Counted from the stretch's first letter, positions 24,832 through 34,790 are shown. The stretch: 64,000 nt of DNA from Portulaca oleracea (GCA_029582165.1 CM055868.1:9561501-9625500), one strand, 5' to 3'. Notes: generated by a model from the sequence alone, not told the origin. Translations and numbers: made by a program.

Positions 24832-25310
24832 CTAATCTCCATTGTTGACTTGTTTTCCAAGCTTTCTAGTGTTAGCCACAATCAACTCCATTTTTAGTGG
24901 GGAGGAGGGTCAAGGAACTCCAATTCTACTTACTAGTGAGAAGTTGGGGGATTCTTGGTAATCCAAACCACAATTTCTTGTTTGTTCGGGGGAAATTCGA
25001 ATGTAGATTGAAGGTTTATTGAAGTTTGTTCATCAAAGGTATAAATTCTTGCCCAATTTCATTGTTCATGCTAGTTCTTCATTCAAGCTTTTAATTGTTT
25101 TCCTTAATTTCATGTTTTATTTCATGCTTTTATTGCTTTCCATAATTCCATGTCTATGTTAGTTTTATTGCTTTCATTTACATAATTTACCGCATTCCGC
25201 AATTGAGAAAAAACCCCTTCCACAAACCGATTACCTCAATCAAGCCTCACACCCATCCCTGATATCGACAATCCTTACTTATAAAACCACAAAAAATACA
25301 CAACCGAACA
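23896..25310. mobile_element. Solo LTR (1415 bp), gypsy-type, inside the MULE1 transposase gene
   Basis: The ends form a short inverted repeat TGTTCAG...CCGAACA. The flanks are GGTTG (23891-23895) and AGTTG (25311-25315), a 5-bp target duplication with one mismatch. The uninterrupted paralogue in MULE2 confirms the insertion point. It contains GCTCGCCCGAGCC repeats (24418-24520), a TATAAATAC box (about 24586) and a CT microsatellite. No primer site or internal genes are present, so it arose by LTR-LTR recombination. Confidence 0.8.
24776..24828. repeat. (CT)n microsatellite in the solo LTR
   Basis: About 25 CT units downstream of the TATA-like box, likely in the transcribed part of the LTR. 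Confidence 0.95.
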
Positions 25311-26696
25311 AGTTGCGTCGCGTTGATCTTGAAGTCTTTGGTCTCCCGGGGCGTGGGGGGCTTGTCCGCGGATCAAGAATATACTGACTGTCGGGATTCA
25401 ACTCTCCATTGAGGACACTGTTTACGTGTCGTACAACTGCTGGATCACTCTCCCGAACCTGTTTAGCGAGTTCCTCAAATTGTTCTATTTCTGTACCTGA
25501 TGGAACATCATTTGAGCAAGGAGTTTCACCATCGCCAATCACTGTCAGTTGTCTCCAAAACATATTTATCCGTGTCAGCGGAATTGGCTCTCCAGTTGCG
25601 TAAACTTCCATCATAGAACACGCGCACGGGAGGAGGTGGGTTCTCGACACCAGGTGATCGCATAAGTAGCATTCTCCTTCATACCTCATCGCCAACATCT
25701 TATTGAGCTCAAACGAAAATAGGTCCAATGCGTGATGAGATACTTTTCCGTGCAAATTCTTAAAGAAATGAGATGGACCTAAATGCCTGTGCGTGCTCCT
25801 TGACTGTTCAAGCTCCCACTTAATCTCAGTATGTTGATTCTCGAAGTGATGGTGAATCTTCGCAAACACACGATCGAAGGTGCCTCTAGAACTGCCGATA
25901 TAATACTTCAGTGAAGAATGCTGGCTCTCAACTCTAGAAGTCGCTGTGTTCCCCATGTGAGGTACACCTTGGCAACAGCCCCCAACAAAGCATCCCGCTT
26001 GTCCGTCACAAACACGGATGGAATAACATCAGGATCCAACAATTCATGCACCCTCCACATCAGCCACTCATATGATTCCATCTTCTCGTCCCGCATGAAC
26101 GAGTAAGCAATCTGGAAGTTGCGGTTTGTCGGTGTCACGCCTACCAGTTCACATAAAGGTCACTTTGCCTTGTTTGTCTTGTACGTTGTGTCAATGAGAA
26201 TGACATTCGGGTACGTACGTAGCAACTTCAACGAGTAAGGATGACATAAAAAAACCTGATGAAGCTCGCCATCATCATCATAATCAACAAATGAGACGTA
26301 CCCGCCGAGTTTCGCCATGTGCAGACATTGTCCCGCAACCGTCCTACCATCCATTTCCTCGGTGCGCATCTTTGCTCGCTCGTTGTATACTTGCTGCACG
26401 TTTATCTTAGAGGCAGGGAACCTAATCTTCAGCGACGTTTGTATCGTGGCCGGTGTGCACCACGTGTTGGTCATATCCGGACATGTTCTTTCATTTCAGA
26501 AGTTAATGGATGTACGTGACGATGCCCTTCCTCGTACACGATGAAGGCATGATTGTGCTTCCCCCGGTCACCGTCGCACACACGAACTCGCCACTCCGTT
26601 TCATTCCACGCAACAATGGCGAATTTACATTGGGACGCCTTCGTTGACGTACTCCGACGAGTCGCATCATCGAGATCATTCAATTTCCCACGATAT

Positions 26697-26801
26697 TAAC
26701 TATTTATGCATGTTTTTTATTTTTTATTTTACGTACTTTAAGCTTTAGACAATTGGACAACTGTTGCATAAAATAAAAAACATGCATAAATAGTTAATAA
26801 T
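26697..26801. repeat. Inverted repeat at the left virus-MULE1 border
   Basis: A perfect 28-bp arm TTAACTATTTATGCATGTTT (first 20 nt, 26697 on) is repeated inverted at about 26773-26801 with a ~48-bp loop. It sits exactly where MULE1 homology stops (CCCACGATATT) and just before the first viral ORF. Confidence 0.9.
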
Positions 26802-26811
26802 AGAAATATTA

Positions 26812-27168
26812 ATGAGTAATCCAAAAAATCCACCTTTTTTACCTGAATTAAAACTACTAACTAAAGAAAATATATCAATTCTATTAGACTCAAATAAAAA
26901 TCTATCAGATGAAATGATTACAGAATTACAGAAAATTCATATACAAAAAATAGATAAATTAAAAGAAAATAATTCTAATAATTATCAGTTAATTTACTTT
27001 CATGAAGATCAGTTAGATTTACTCATTTATGAAGAAGAAAGAAGAGCTTATATAAAATCTAAAGAAAATGACAGAATACGAGAACAATTAAAATTTTCGG
27101 AATATATATATGATGATAATGATTTAGATCAATTTGACACTGAATTTTGGTTTAACGACGATTTTTAG
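26812..27168 (+). CDS. Endogenous virus small ORF (118 aa), function unknown
   Basis: Open from ATG to stop, starts MSNPKNPPFLPELKLLTKEN and ends in an acidic tail (YDDNDLDQFDTEFWFNDDF). It has a charged, mostly helical composition and no motif I recognise. It precedes the coiled-coil ORF by 15 bp, as in compact pararetrovirus maps. No breaks are seen. Confidence 0.6.
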   Translation: MSNPKNPPFLPELKLLTKENISILLDSNKNLSDEMITELQKIHIQKIDKLKENNSNNYQLIYFHEDQLDLLIYEEERRAYIKSKENDRIREQLKFSEYIYDDNDLDQFDTEFWFNDDF

Positions 27169-27183
27169 ATTTTATAAATAAAA

Positions 27184-27513
27184 ATGAGTTTTCCTAAAAT
27201 AGAAGCCGAATTAGAAATTATTAAACTTGAAATAAAAGAATTAAGGTCTATAAGACAAGAAATGCAAGAAATTACAAACTGTTTTAAATTATTCTTAACT
27301 GAAATAAATTTAATGTCAAAATCAATAGAGCGTTCTTTAAAACCAAAACAAAGAAGGATATTTAATCCTATGGAAGTTAAAATGCCTGAAAAAGTATCAG
27401 CTGGAAGTGATGATGATATATTCCTCAAAAAATTTCAAGATGAAATAATAGAACAGATAAAACAACAACAAAAATTAGAAGATCAAATAAACATAGAAGA
27501 AGAGGAAAGATGA
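27184..27513 (+). CDS. Endogenous virus coiled-coil ORF (109 aa), virion-associated-protein-like
   Basis: Starts MSFPKIEAELEIIKLEIKEL, giving clear heptad spacing of I/L over residues 5-45, then a basic patch (RSLKPKQRRIFNP) and a glutamate-rich C terminus. Size, coiled coil and basic segment resemble the virion-associated/DNA-binding proteins of caulimovirids, but the sequence alone does not prove it. The ORF is unbroken. Confidence 0.5.
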   Translation: MSFPKIEAELEIIKLEIKELRSIRQEMQEITNCFKLFLTEINLMSKSIERSLKPKQRRIFNPMEVKMPEKVSAGSDDDIFLKKFQDEIIEQIKQQQKLEDQINIEEEER

Positions 27514-27572
27514 ACTAAGGAAGAAGAAATTACTAGGCAATCTGAGTTTAGTGATCCATAAGAAAATAATTA

Positions 27573-29024
27573 ATGGGTGAATACAATAAATCTATCGAAG
27601 AATTATTACAAGGATTTGAAGATTTACAAATTAATGAATTAACAAGACAAGTAAATATGAATTCTGGAGGACCAACTGGAAGTATGGGATCTTCAACACC
27701 AGCTGCTTCAAACTTTGAAAGAGGTGAATCGTCTAATCCCGATAGAAAAGAAAATACCTACGAAGCATCAAAAAGTAGAGATTTTAATTCTTCAAAGAAA
27801 AGAAAAAATTATAAAACTAAAATTAATGAAGAATTTAAACTACGAAATCCTAGAGAACAAGAACCTATACCCAATTACGGATATTTTTTGAATATAGATT
27901 GTGTTACTGATGAAAGAGAAGCCTTAAACCTATGGAAATGAGCTATATTAAACTCTTTATTAACAACTCCAGCTTATGCAGATGATGATAGAGATGTAAA
28001 TACAATTTATAAATTAATGATTCACTCTTTTCAAGGAATAGTTTATGATTGGTGGAATGGAACTTCAACTGATATAAAAAATGTTATAAAAACAAACGTA
28101 ATAAACAACCTAATAAATCACGGTTTAGAAGAAGGAATTCATACTATGTTAAGAGTCTTAGTTTGGCAATTTACTGGACAAGATTTACCTGAAAATGAAG
28201 AGTATAGTCAAGAAACTAAAAAAGAAGCATTATGGAAATTATTAAACCTAAGAATTTGTAACCTATGCAACTTTCAAAATTTCTTCTGCGAATTTAATAA
28301 ATACTATTATAAAATATATGATTCAAGAACAAATCAAGACTATTATATTCACTTTTATTAAATAAGTTTCCTTATCCCTGGAATAATTATTTTTCTGAAA
28401 AATTTGAAGAAACTTTAACAACCTCTTCTGGATATATAAGATCAGTAACAGTCGTTCAAACTATAGTAACAAGAGAAATAAATCGTATGTGTTTACAAGA
28501 AAATAGGAGAAAACAAGTAAAACAAGTAACATTATGTTGTGAAGAAATAAAAGAACCTGGACAATATGGATGTGAAAATTATCCAAAATTCAAAATCAAA
28601 AGAAAAGAAAAATCTTAAAAGAAATAAAAATAAATCATTTAATAATAAGTTTTCTAAAAAGAAAAGTAGAAAAATAAAAGATTCAAAGAACAACTCACAG
28701 AAAAATAGTAAGCATATTAGATATGAAAATTTTTCACAAAATAAGGCAAAACCTGAAAATAGATATTATAAAAGAAATAAAAAACCTACTTCCTGTCAAT
28801 GTTGGAAATTTGGAGAAATAGGCCATAAGTCTATAGATTGTAATAAGAGAAAAACGAACATAGTTAAATTATTTAATGAAGAATTTGAAGAAATTAAAGA
28901 TGAACTCTACCTAATTCAGATTGAAGAAGGTGAAGAACTTACTAGTTGCTATGAATCAATAGAAGAAGAGATTAATACTTCTAGTGAAATTGAAGATAGT
29001 ACAGAGTCTGAGGATGAGTACTGA
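27573..29024 (+). pseudogene. Endogenous virus coat protein with zinc knuckle, broken
   Basis: Starts MGEYNKSIEELLQGFEDLQI and has a central capsid-like region (FQGIVYDWWNGT, LNLRICNLCNFQNFFCEFNK, KFPYPWNNYF in another frame) and a lysine-rich segment (28600-28780). Then comes a CCHC-type knuckle CWKFGEIGHKSIDC and an acidic C terminus to 29024. Breaks: an in-frame TGA at 27939-27941, a frameshift near 28350 and another near 28605. The second knuckle cysteine is Phe. Confidence 0.8.
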
Positions 29025-29739
29025 AGAAAATATTATCCATCAAGAAGAACAGGAAAATAATGAAAATTATACTGGACTAATTACCTTTAATCAACATTTA
29101 TATGAAAAAATTATAACTAAAGAATTATCTTTAAAAGATCCTAGAACACTTAAGAAAAAGATGGATGATTTTCTTCATAGAAAGATAGTTCGCCATTATA
29201 AATTATATACAACAGAATAACCTGTATATGTTCAACATTTACAAGGAAATATAAGACTATGATTAATGAACCAAAATATAATCGAAATTTTTTTAAGTGA
29301 AATACCATCAAAAGATAGAGACTTAATTAAATATGTACATTTACATGGAATTCAAATAGCTGTGAATGCATGTTTTAAAGAAGGTATTAATTCACCTATA
29401 ATATTATCCCTTCATGATCAACGATTTCATAACATTCAAAACAGTCATTTAGGAACTTTACAAGGAAATTTAGTTTATAAAAAACTTATTTTCGAATGTT
29501 ACCCGAATTATTATGTTACTCTCCGTAGTAAAGACCTGGAAGATACTTTGAATCTACAATTTAAACTCCTTACAGATATAGGACTTAAGCCAGGAAATGA
29601 TGCACTAGCATTTTATTATAGAGGTTTATATATACTTTCAAATACAAATTTCCCTATAAAAGATAAAAATCAAAGAGAAAAAATTAAAATAGATCCTTTA
29701 TTCTCTACAATAAGCTCAGTAATAACACCTCAAGCATAA
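29014..29739 (+). pseudogene. Endogenous virus movement protein (30K type), broken
   Basis: Frame +1 from MSTEENIIHQEEQENN, with TGLITFNQHLYEKIITKELS, HLHGIQIAVNACFKEGINSP and LGTLQGNLVYKKLIFECYPN, which fits cell-to-cell movement proteins of the 30K superfamily. Stops at 29218-29220, 29260s and 29737-29739 interrupt the frame. The same frame continues into the protease region. The first codons overlap the coat protein ORF end by ~11 bp in another frame. Confidence 0.65.
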
Positions 29740-29772
29740 GAAGCACGAATACCTGCATTAACAGAATTTAAA

Positions 29773-30888
29773 TTGGTCAATGAAGAAGAAACTACAATTA
29801 GCCAATTAGCTCCAAGATTATCTTTTACTGAAAAAGGATTAAAAATAGATAGTCGACCAACTACGTCCAGAACTTTTAGTATGAATTATTCTCGAAACTT
29901 AAATTTAAGATCTCTTAGTGCTGATAATAGAACATATAGAGTTAATTTAGAATATTTTGATGGACAAAAATGGATAAAAGATAAAGTAATTATAGATACA
30001 GGAGCATCACAATGTCATTGTATAACATTACCAATTTCAGTATATATAGCATCCGAATATAATTGCACCACTTATGATGGGAAAAGAAATATTTTAACTC
30101 AAAAATCAAAAATAATGATGAAAACACCTAAATCATTTTTATTAGAACAAAATTGTTATGTAGACTCAACAATAAACAATGAATATTATCATATATTATT
30201 AGGAATGACATTTTTAGATAAGTTTACTTCTTACGAAATCAAGCCCACTCATATTACCCTTATAGATGGAGAATCTAGAATTATCATTTTTAGATTATGA
30301 AACAAATAGCAATTTCAATCCTTACGTACATTGAAATAACAGTAAAAAGACTTAGATATCACAACAACTTCACTAGTAGATATTGGATCAGAAGCAACAT
30401 TATTTAATCAATTACTTTTGCCACAATGGGAAACACTTCCCTCTAACAAGAAAATTAGAATTAAAGGAGTAAATTCTCCAGGAACTTATATCGAACATTA
30501 TCAAACTAATGTAACAATTATATTAGGAAACAAAATTTTAAATATACCTATTGTTCTACAATATAATTCTGGATATGATATTTTACTTGGAAATGATTTT
30601 TTGAAACAATTTTCAAATTTTACACAAACTGCTTGTACAATTTCACTAACGACAAAATGTGGTCATATATTAAAGATACCTACACTAAAATACCCATACA
30701 GAGTGCGCGCGAAGCGTGGTGGACAAGGTTATGAAAAAATCTCTTTGAACACACAAATTGAAAATAAAACTCCTAAATATAAAATTAACATAATTACTAA
30801 AGAAAAAATATTAGATAAACTTAAACAGCTTTATTCTGAAAATCCATTACAGTTTTGGAAAAACCAGAACATCCTAGAGCCAAAATAG
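29773..30888 (+). pseudogene. Endogenous virus aspartic protease region with two retropepsin-like units
   Basis: The first unit has VIIDTGASQCHC (about 29987-30022) and the flap/second motif HILLGMTFLDKF (about 30190). The second has SLVDIGSEATLF (about 30374-30409) and DILLGNDFLKQF (about 30577). Both lie in frame +1 and are separated by several stops at 30298-30360. Caulimovirid polyproteins normally have one retropepsin. The second has DIG instead of DTG. The region leads into RT. Confidence 0.7.
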
Positions 30889-32192
30889 AATTAACCCAAA
30901 AAATATATATTAAGGAAAAACCAATGTTATATACAGAGGGAGATATTAAAGAATTTTCAGTCCAAATTAATGAACTTTTAGAAAAAGGATTAATAAGACC
31001 ATCTAAAGGAGCTTTCTCCTCTCCAGCTTTTATGGTAATGAACGAAGCAGAACGTAGAAGAGGAAAAGCGAGAATGGTAATAAATTATAAAAAACTAAAT
31101 CAATACACTAGAACAGACAATTATTTCTTACCAAATAAAGAAGTCTTAATCAATGTAGTAAAAAATAGAAAATATTTCTCGAAATTTGACTGTAAATCTG
31201 GATTTTGGCAAATAAAAATGGAAGAAAATAGTATAAAATATACTGGATTTAGTACCCCACAAGGATTTTACGAATGGATAGTTATGCCATTTGGATTAAA
31301 AAATGCCCCTAGAATATTTCAAAGAAGAATGGATGATGCTTTTAAACATCTTAATAACTTCCTAGTAGTATATGTTGATGATATCCTTATTAGTTCTAAT
31401 ACACTTGATGAACATAGAAAACATCTAGAAGAATTTGTTAAAGTAACTACTAAAGAAGGAATTTGTTTAAGTGAAAGAAAAGCAATTATAGAAAAAGAAA
31501 AAAATTGAATTTTTAGGATTTGAAGTAGGAATTAATGGAATAAGCCTACAACCCCACATTTCTAGGAAAATAAAAGAATTAGCTAATACCCCGATGAACT
31601 TAGAACTAAAAAACAAATTCAAGGATTTTTAGGATTATTAAATTATTGCTAGTTTATATATCCCTGATTTAGCTAAAAAGAAGAAAGATATACAAAGCCT
31701 ACTTAGAAAAAATAACACTCTTGGATGGACTGAAAAACATACAGAAATAGTTAGAAAATTAAAAGAAGAATGTTTAAATTTACCCAGTCTTAGTCTACCT
31801 GAACCAGAAGACAATCTAATTTACAAACTGATGCCTCTGATAAAACTTGGGCAGCAGTATTAAAAACAGACTTAAATGAAATTTGTGGATATCATAGCGG
31901 AACATTTTCAGAACGAGAAGAAAATTATAATACAATGGAAAAAGAAATCTTAGCAATTATTAGAGGAATAACGAAATGGCGATTATTTTTGCTGCCTAAA
32001 CCTTTTAAAATATTGACTGATAATCAAGCAGGAACGACTTTTGTAAAACAGAATTTAGATAATGGACCACATATGAGACAACTACATAGATGGCAACTTT
32101 ATCTATCTCAATTTAATGCTACTTATGAGCATGTTGCAGGTAAAAACAATTTCATTGCAGATTATCTCACTCGCGAAAATGAGTACAAGTGA
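30855..32192 (+). pseudogene. Endogenous virus reverse transcriptase-RNase H, broken
   Basis: RT is open from 30855 to 31508 with RMVINYKKLNQYT, KFDCKSGFWQIKM, MPFGLKNAPRIFQRRMD and the catalytic box VVYVDDILISS. A frameshift at about 31500 moves to a frame with IEFLGFEVGINGISLQP, and others follow. RNase H shows QTDASDKTWAAVL, NTMEKEILAIIRGITKWRLF and ILTDNQAG, the D-E-D acidic residues, and ends at 32192. It converts pregenomic RNA to DNA in related viruses. This copy cannot make the whole protein. Confidence 0.9.
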
Positions 32193-33291
32193 AAAAGGGA
32201 AAACCAGTATTAGTGACGAAGGCCCATTCGTTCGAGATTTTGAGAATATCATGATAGACTACAATGAATATCTCGAAGTAGTTGAAGAAAAAATTGAACA
32301 TATAGAAATTGTAGTTAAAGATCTCAGAGCTGATCTTGAAAAGGCCAAAGATCTTACTACAATTTTCTACAGAACTATTGATGAGCTCAAACTGAGCTAT
32401 GGGAAAGAAAATCTCGAAGAAATCAAAGTCGAACAAGTTGAACATTCATTTCGACCCTCAACAAGTCAGGGAAATGCTTCAAACCCCCTCTCCCAAGAGG
32501 AGAAAGATCAGCAACAATTAAAAGCTAGATTGCTAGCTACAAGACCAGTTATTCGAAATACTGGCATTCGAACTTTGAAAATTGTTACCGACGAATTCTA
32601 TAAGAATTACCATCAAGCAACTACCGTTGCTTATAAAAAGATTGGAGAAATCCCTGAACTATTTTACAACCCTAAGCGCTCTTTGTTCCCAAGAATTATA
32701 GCTTTTAATAAAGCAAATCCCGAAGTCGTCTACCAGCTTTTTGAACATGGATATCTAAACTTACTATATCCTAGCCTAAGCCTCATTGAACTCAAGAATT
32801 TCCCGGAGAAAATCATAGAAACCATCAAAAATCACAGTAAAAACAAGAGCTATGTTAGCCTCAGAATATTTTCAGTTGCCCCTGAAAAGGATGAACATAC
32901 TAATATCATATATCCTGTTATTAATCTGATCATCTTGAACAAAATCCCTTTAACAAATATCCAAGTCCAAGCCACAAAAGAAAAGCTTTTTGAAATTCCT
33001 CCATTTGACAAGTCCGGGACAAATTATAGAAGATCAACAGGAGCTTTAGCAGTCAGTTGCCAACTCGACAGACTCTGGAGAGAATGTTACAGAAATCTTT
33101 ACCAAGAAGAGAAATTTATAATTGTTACCAATGATGATGGATCTTTTGGAAAACGAGATGATAAAATATTTGACTTCAGATTCCACAAACTATTCCCAAA
33201 GAACTTCCAATGGAGTACAGCTGTGAGGAAAAAGTTTGATGAACTGTACCAAAGAGAAGAAAACAAAAACCTACAGGACATATTGATGTAG
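32179..33291 (+). CDS. Endogenous virus transactivator/inclusion-body-like ORF (370 aa), unbroken
   Basis: ATG at 32179 overlaps the last codons of RNase H by 14 bp. The product begins MSTSEKGKTSISDEGPF, has a coiled coil at residues ~25-75, and a central domain with YKKIGEIPELFYNPKRSLFP and IYPVINLIILNKIPLTNIQV. Its position between pol and the promoter matches ORF6-type translational transactivator/viroplasm proteins, and the central domain is compatible. It is the only long viral ORF here without a stop or frameshift. Base composition is less A-rich than the other viral genes. Confidence 0.7.
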   Translation: MSTSEKGKTSISDEGPFVRDFENIMIDYNEYLEVVEEKIEHIEIVVKDLRADLEKAKDLTTIFYRTIDELKLSYGKENLEEIKVEQVEHSFRPSTSQGNASNPLSQEEKDQQQLKARLLATRPVIRNTGIRTLKIVTDEFYKNYHQATTVAYKKIGEIPELFYNPKRSLFPRIIAFNKANPEVVYQLFEHGYLNLLYPSLSLIELKNFPEKIIETIKNHSKNKSYVSLRIFSVAPEKDEHTNIIYPVINLIILNKIPLTNIQVQATKEKLFEIPPFDKSGTNYRRSTGALAVSCQLDRLWRECYRNLYQEEKFIIVTNDDGSFGKRDDKIFDFRFHKLFPKNFQWSTAVRKKFDELYQREENKNLQDILM

Positions 33292-33359
33292 TCACACGAA
33301 GGGCTGAGATCTTGCCGACAGAAATAAACGAACAAGATACTGCCATCACAAGAACTGTC

Positions 33360-33430
33360 GAACTACAATAATGCGCTGTGATGTAAGCGCTTATGTAATC
33401 TATTACTTTAATTCTCCTATAAATAGAGGT
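33360..33430 (+). promoter_or_regulatory. Pararetrovirus pregenomic promoter, copy 1
   Basis: TATAAATA at 33418-33425, preceded by GTGATGTAAGCGCTTATGTA (33379-33398). That segment resembles a diverged as-1 enhancer (TGACG turned to TGATG). Position downstream of the transactivator ORF and ~490 bp before the primer site matches 35S-type promoters. Transcript start is expected near 33450. Confidence 0.7.
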
Positions 33431-33914
33431 ATGTAAGAAGGAGAAGGTAGAGTTTTCGATCGACGTTTAGTGTGTTTGCATATTTGTAAGCTTGTATTTT
33501 CTCTCAAGATGTTTTAAGAATTCCCTTTTAGGGAAAGGAAAGTATCCTTAATGAAATAATATAATCTCTTTTTCAACAATATATTAGTTCTTCATATTTA
33601 TCCAAACTCAAAACAAAGTGAGTATACAAAGAGAGAAGATTAAGTCTGAAAGAGTAGGTAAATCGCGCAGAGTGGAGTGTAAGACGCGTACGAACAAGTA
33701 AGACAGATTCAACTCTCAAAGGTATAATCTCTCTTTCGTTTTAGATCGTCTATTTATGTTGAATTTTAAATTGTTGATTTAAGGTTATATAAGTTTATTG
33801 GGATTACTTATCTGAGTATCTAAACTGATAAAATTGTGAGAAACACTTAAAAAAATCACTTTTGGTTTTACCGCTTTTTCCACTAAAAAACCACTTGTTA
33901 GACCCTGTTAATAT

Positions 33915-33926
33915 TGGTATCAGAGC
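33915..33926 (+). other. tRNA-Met primer binding site, virus copy 1
   Basis: TGGTATCAGAGC, the complement of the 3' end of initiator tRNA-Met, where minus-strand DNA synthesis starts in Caulimoviridae. ORF follows 16 bp later. Confidence 0.9.
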
Positions 33927-33942
33927 AAGAAGATCTTAAAAA

Positions 33943-34167
33943 ATGAATGAAGAACATGATAATTTTGTTTACAGAAGAACTTTAAATATGAATTTAGAAA
34001 AATTTATAATAGAAATAATATCTGGAGTGTATGCTGAAGATGGATTGTTGAAACTTATTAATTATTTATGTCAAAATAAATTTAAATGTGTTCATTTTCA
34101 TGTGAAAATTTTATATTTGGCAGAAAGAATTTCTGAAATACATTATTCTAGTTTAAAGAATATTTAA
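33943..34167 (+). CDS. Endogenous virus ORF after primer site (74 aa), unknown function
   Basis: Starts MNEEHDNFVYRRTLNMNLEK and is closely paralogous to the 76-residue ORF at 41271-41501 of copy 2. Shared blocks are NMNLEKF/DMNLEKF, EDGLL, LINYLCQN and LAERISEIH. Short, charged and conserved between two integrations, so it is a real viral gene of unknown role. Unbroken. The next ORF starts 2 bp after its stop. Confidence 0.7.
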   Translation: MNEEHDNFVYRRTLNMNLEKFIIEIISGVYAEDGLLKLINYLCQNKFKCVHFHVKILYLAERISEIHYSSLKNI

Positions 34168-34169
34168 AC

Positions 34170-34759
34170 ATGTTTAAAAATAAATTTCAATCGAATTCTA
34201 GATTAACAAAAGAAGGAGATTATGCTGCAGGACAAACCTTTAATTTTCCTGAACTTAAAGCATATACTACCTCCGTTTTGTTTTATCTGTCGTCTAGGGA
34301 ATTGTGGCAAAAACTTTTGACCGTTAATATCTCAATTTGTATAATGATTCATCATACAAAATTGATATCATTAGATTCGTAATAAAAAATACTATTGAAA
34401 AAGTATAATATTATATTTTTCTATAAAAGTTTTGTATTAGAAATTATTGATTAAAAATTGGCACTAAAAACCGTAAATGACAGATAAAAAAGAACGGAGG
34501 GAGTAATATTCAAGAAGCTTGGAATTTTTTAAGGTCATTAAATCAAACAACTCGAAATTATAGAGAAAGTCTCCTTGAAAATCAGAAATCAAGATATTTA
34601 TATTTAGTAACATTACCATCTAGTGTTCATAAGTATACTTTAGATTTAATTAAAGATCAAATAGCTTTATTAGAAAAAATTTTTGAATATACAATTTGGT
34701 TTGAACGTAACAAAAGTATAAATGAATCTACAATATATTATTACACAGATGAAGAATAA
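34170..34759 (+). pseudogene. Endogenous virus second small ORF, split by a Stowaway MITE
   Basis: Starts MFKNKFQSNSRLTKEGDYAA, is interrupted after LKAY by a 237-bp MITE, then resumes with IQEAWNFLRSL and LVTLPSSVHKYTLDLIKDQ to ...YYYTDEE stop. The copy at 41494 gives the uninterrupted order. Function unknown. Confidence 0.75.
34267..34503 (+). mobile_element. Complete Stowaway MITE (237 bp) inside the virus ORF
   Basis: Terminal inverted repeats CTACCTCCGTTTTGTTTTAT and (on minus) CTCCCTCCGTTCTTTTTTAT, flanked by TA on both sides (34265-34266, 34504-34505). Precise removal restores the sequence seen in copy 2 (AAAGTATATAATATTCAAGA). The same family is at 110-244 and 272-835. Confidence 0.92.
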
Positions 34760-34790
34760 AAAATATAACATTTAATAAAATAATTTACGT

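Larger units (their letters stand above)
23051..26697 (-). pseudogene. MULE transposase-OTU protease gene of MULE1, broken
   Basis: Read on minus: a FAR1-like/MULE region (26683-25311) with KHNHAFIVYEEGHRH, the first catalytic Asp in VILIDTTYKTNKAK, VFVTDKRDALLGAVAKVY and SRVESQHSSLKYYIGSSRG; a solo LTR (25310-23896); the rest of that exon down to 23783; a 91-bp intron; then an OTU-type exon 23691-23051. Compared with the copy at 45234-47977 it lacks ~94 codons (including CVWHI) after AKVY, with a frame change. In the OTU exon the catalytic Cys of GADGNCGFRC is Tyr (GADGNYGFRC). The OTU exon reading frame is otherwise intact. The 5' end is cut by the virus at about 26697. Confidence 0.85.
26698..34790 (+). 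mobile_element. Endogenous pararetrovirus copy 1, cavemovirus/solendovirus-like, circularly permuted
   Basis: A near-full-length Caulimoviridae genome in one orientation, A-rich on the coding strand. Order: two small ORFs (26812, 27184), coat protein with zinc knuckle, movement protein, protease region, RT-RNase H, transactivator-like ORF, promoter, leader, tRNA-Met primer site (33915), and two more small ORFs to 34759. The tRNA site, normally position 1 of the map, lies inside, so integration was of a permuted form opened in the gap after the second small ORF. Coat protein upstream of movement protein fits cavemoviruses and solendoviruses rather than caulimo-, badna- or petuviruses. Many breaks make it a relic. 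Confidence 0.88.
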
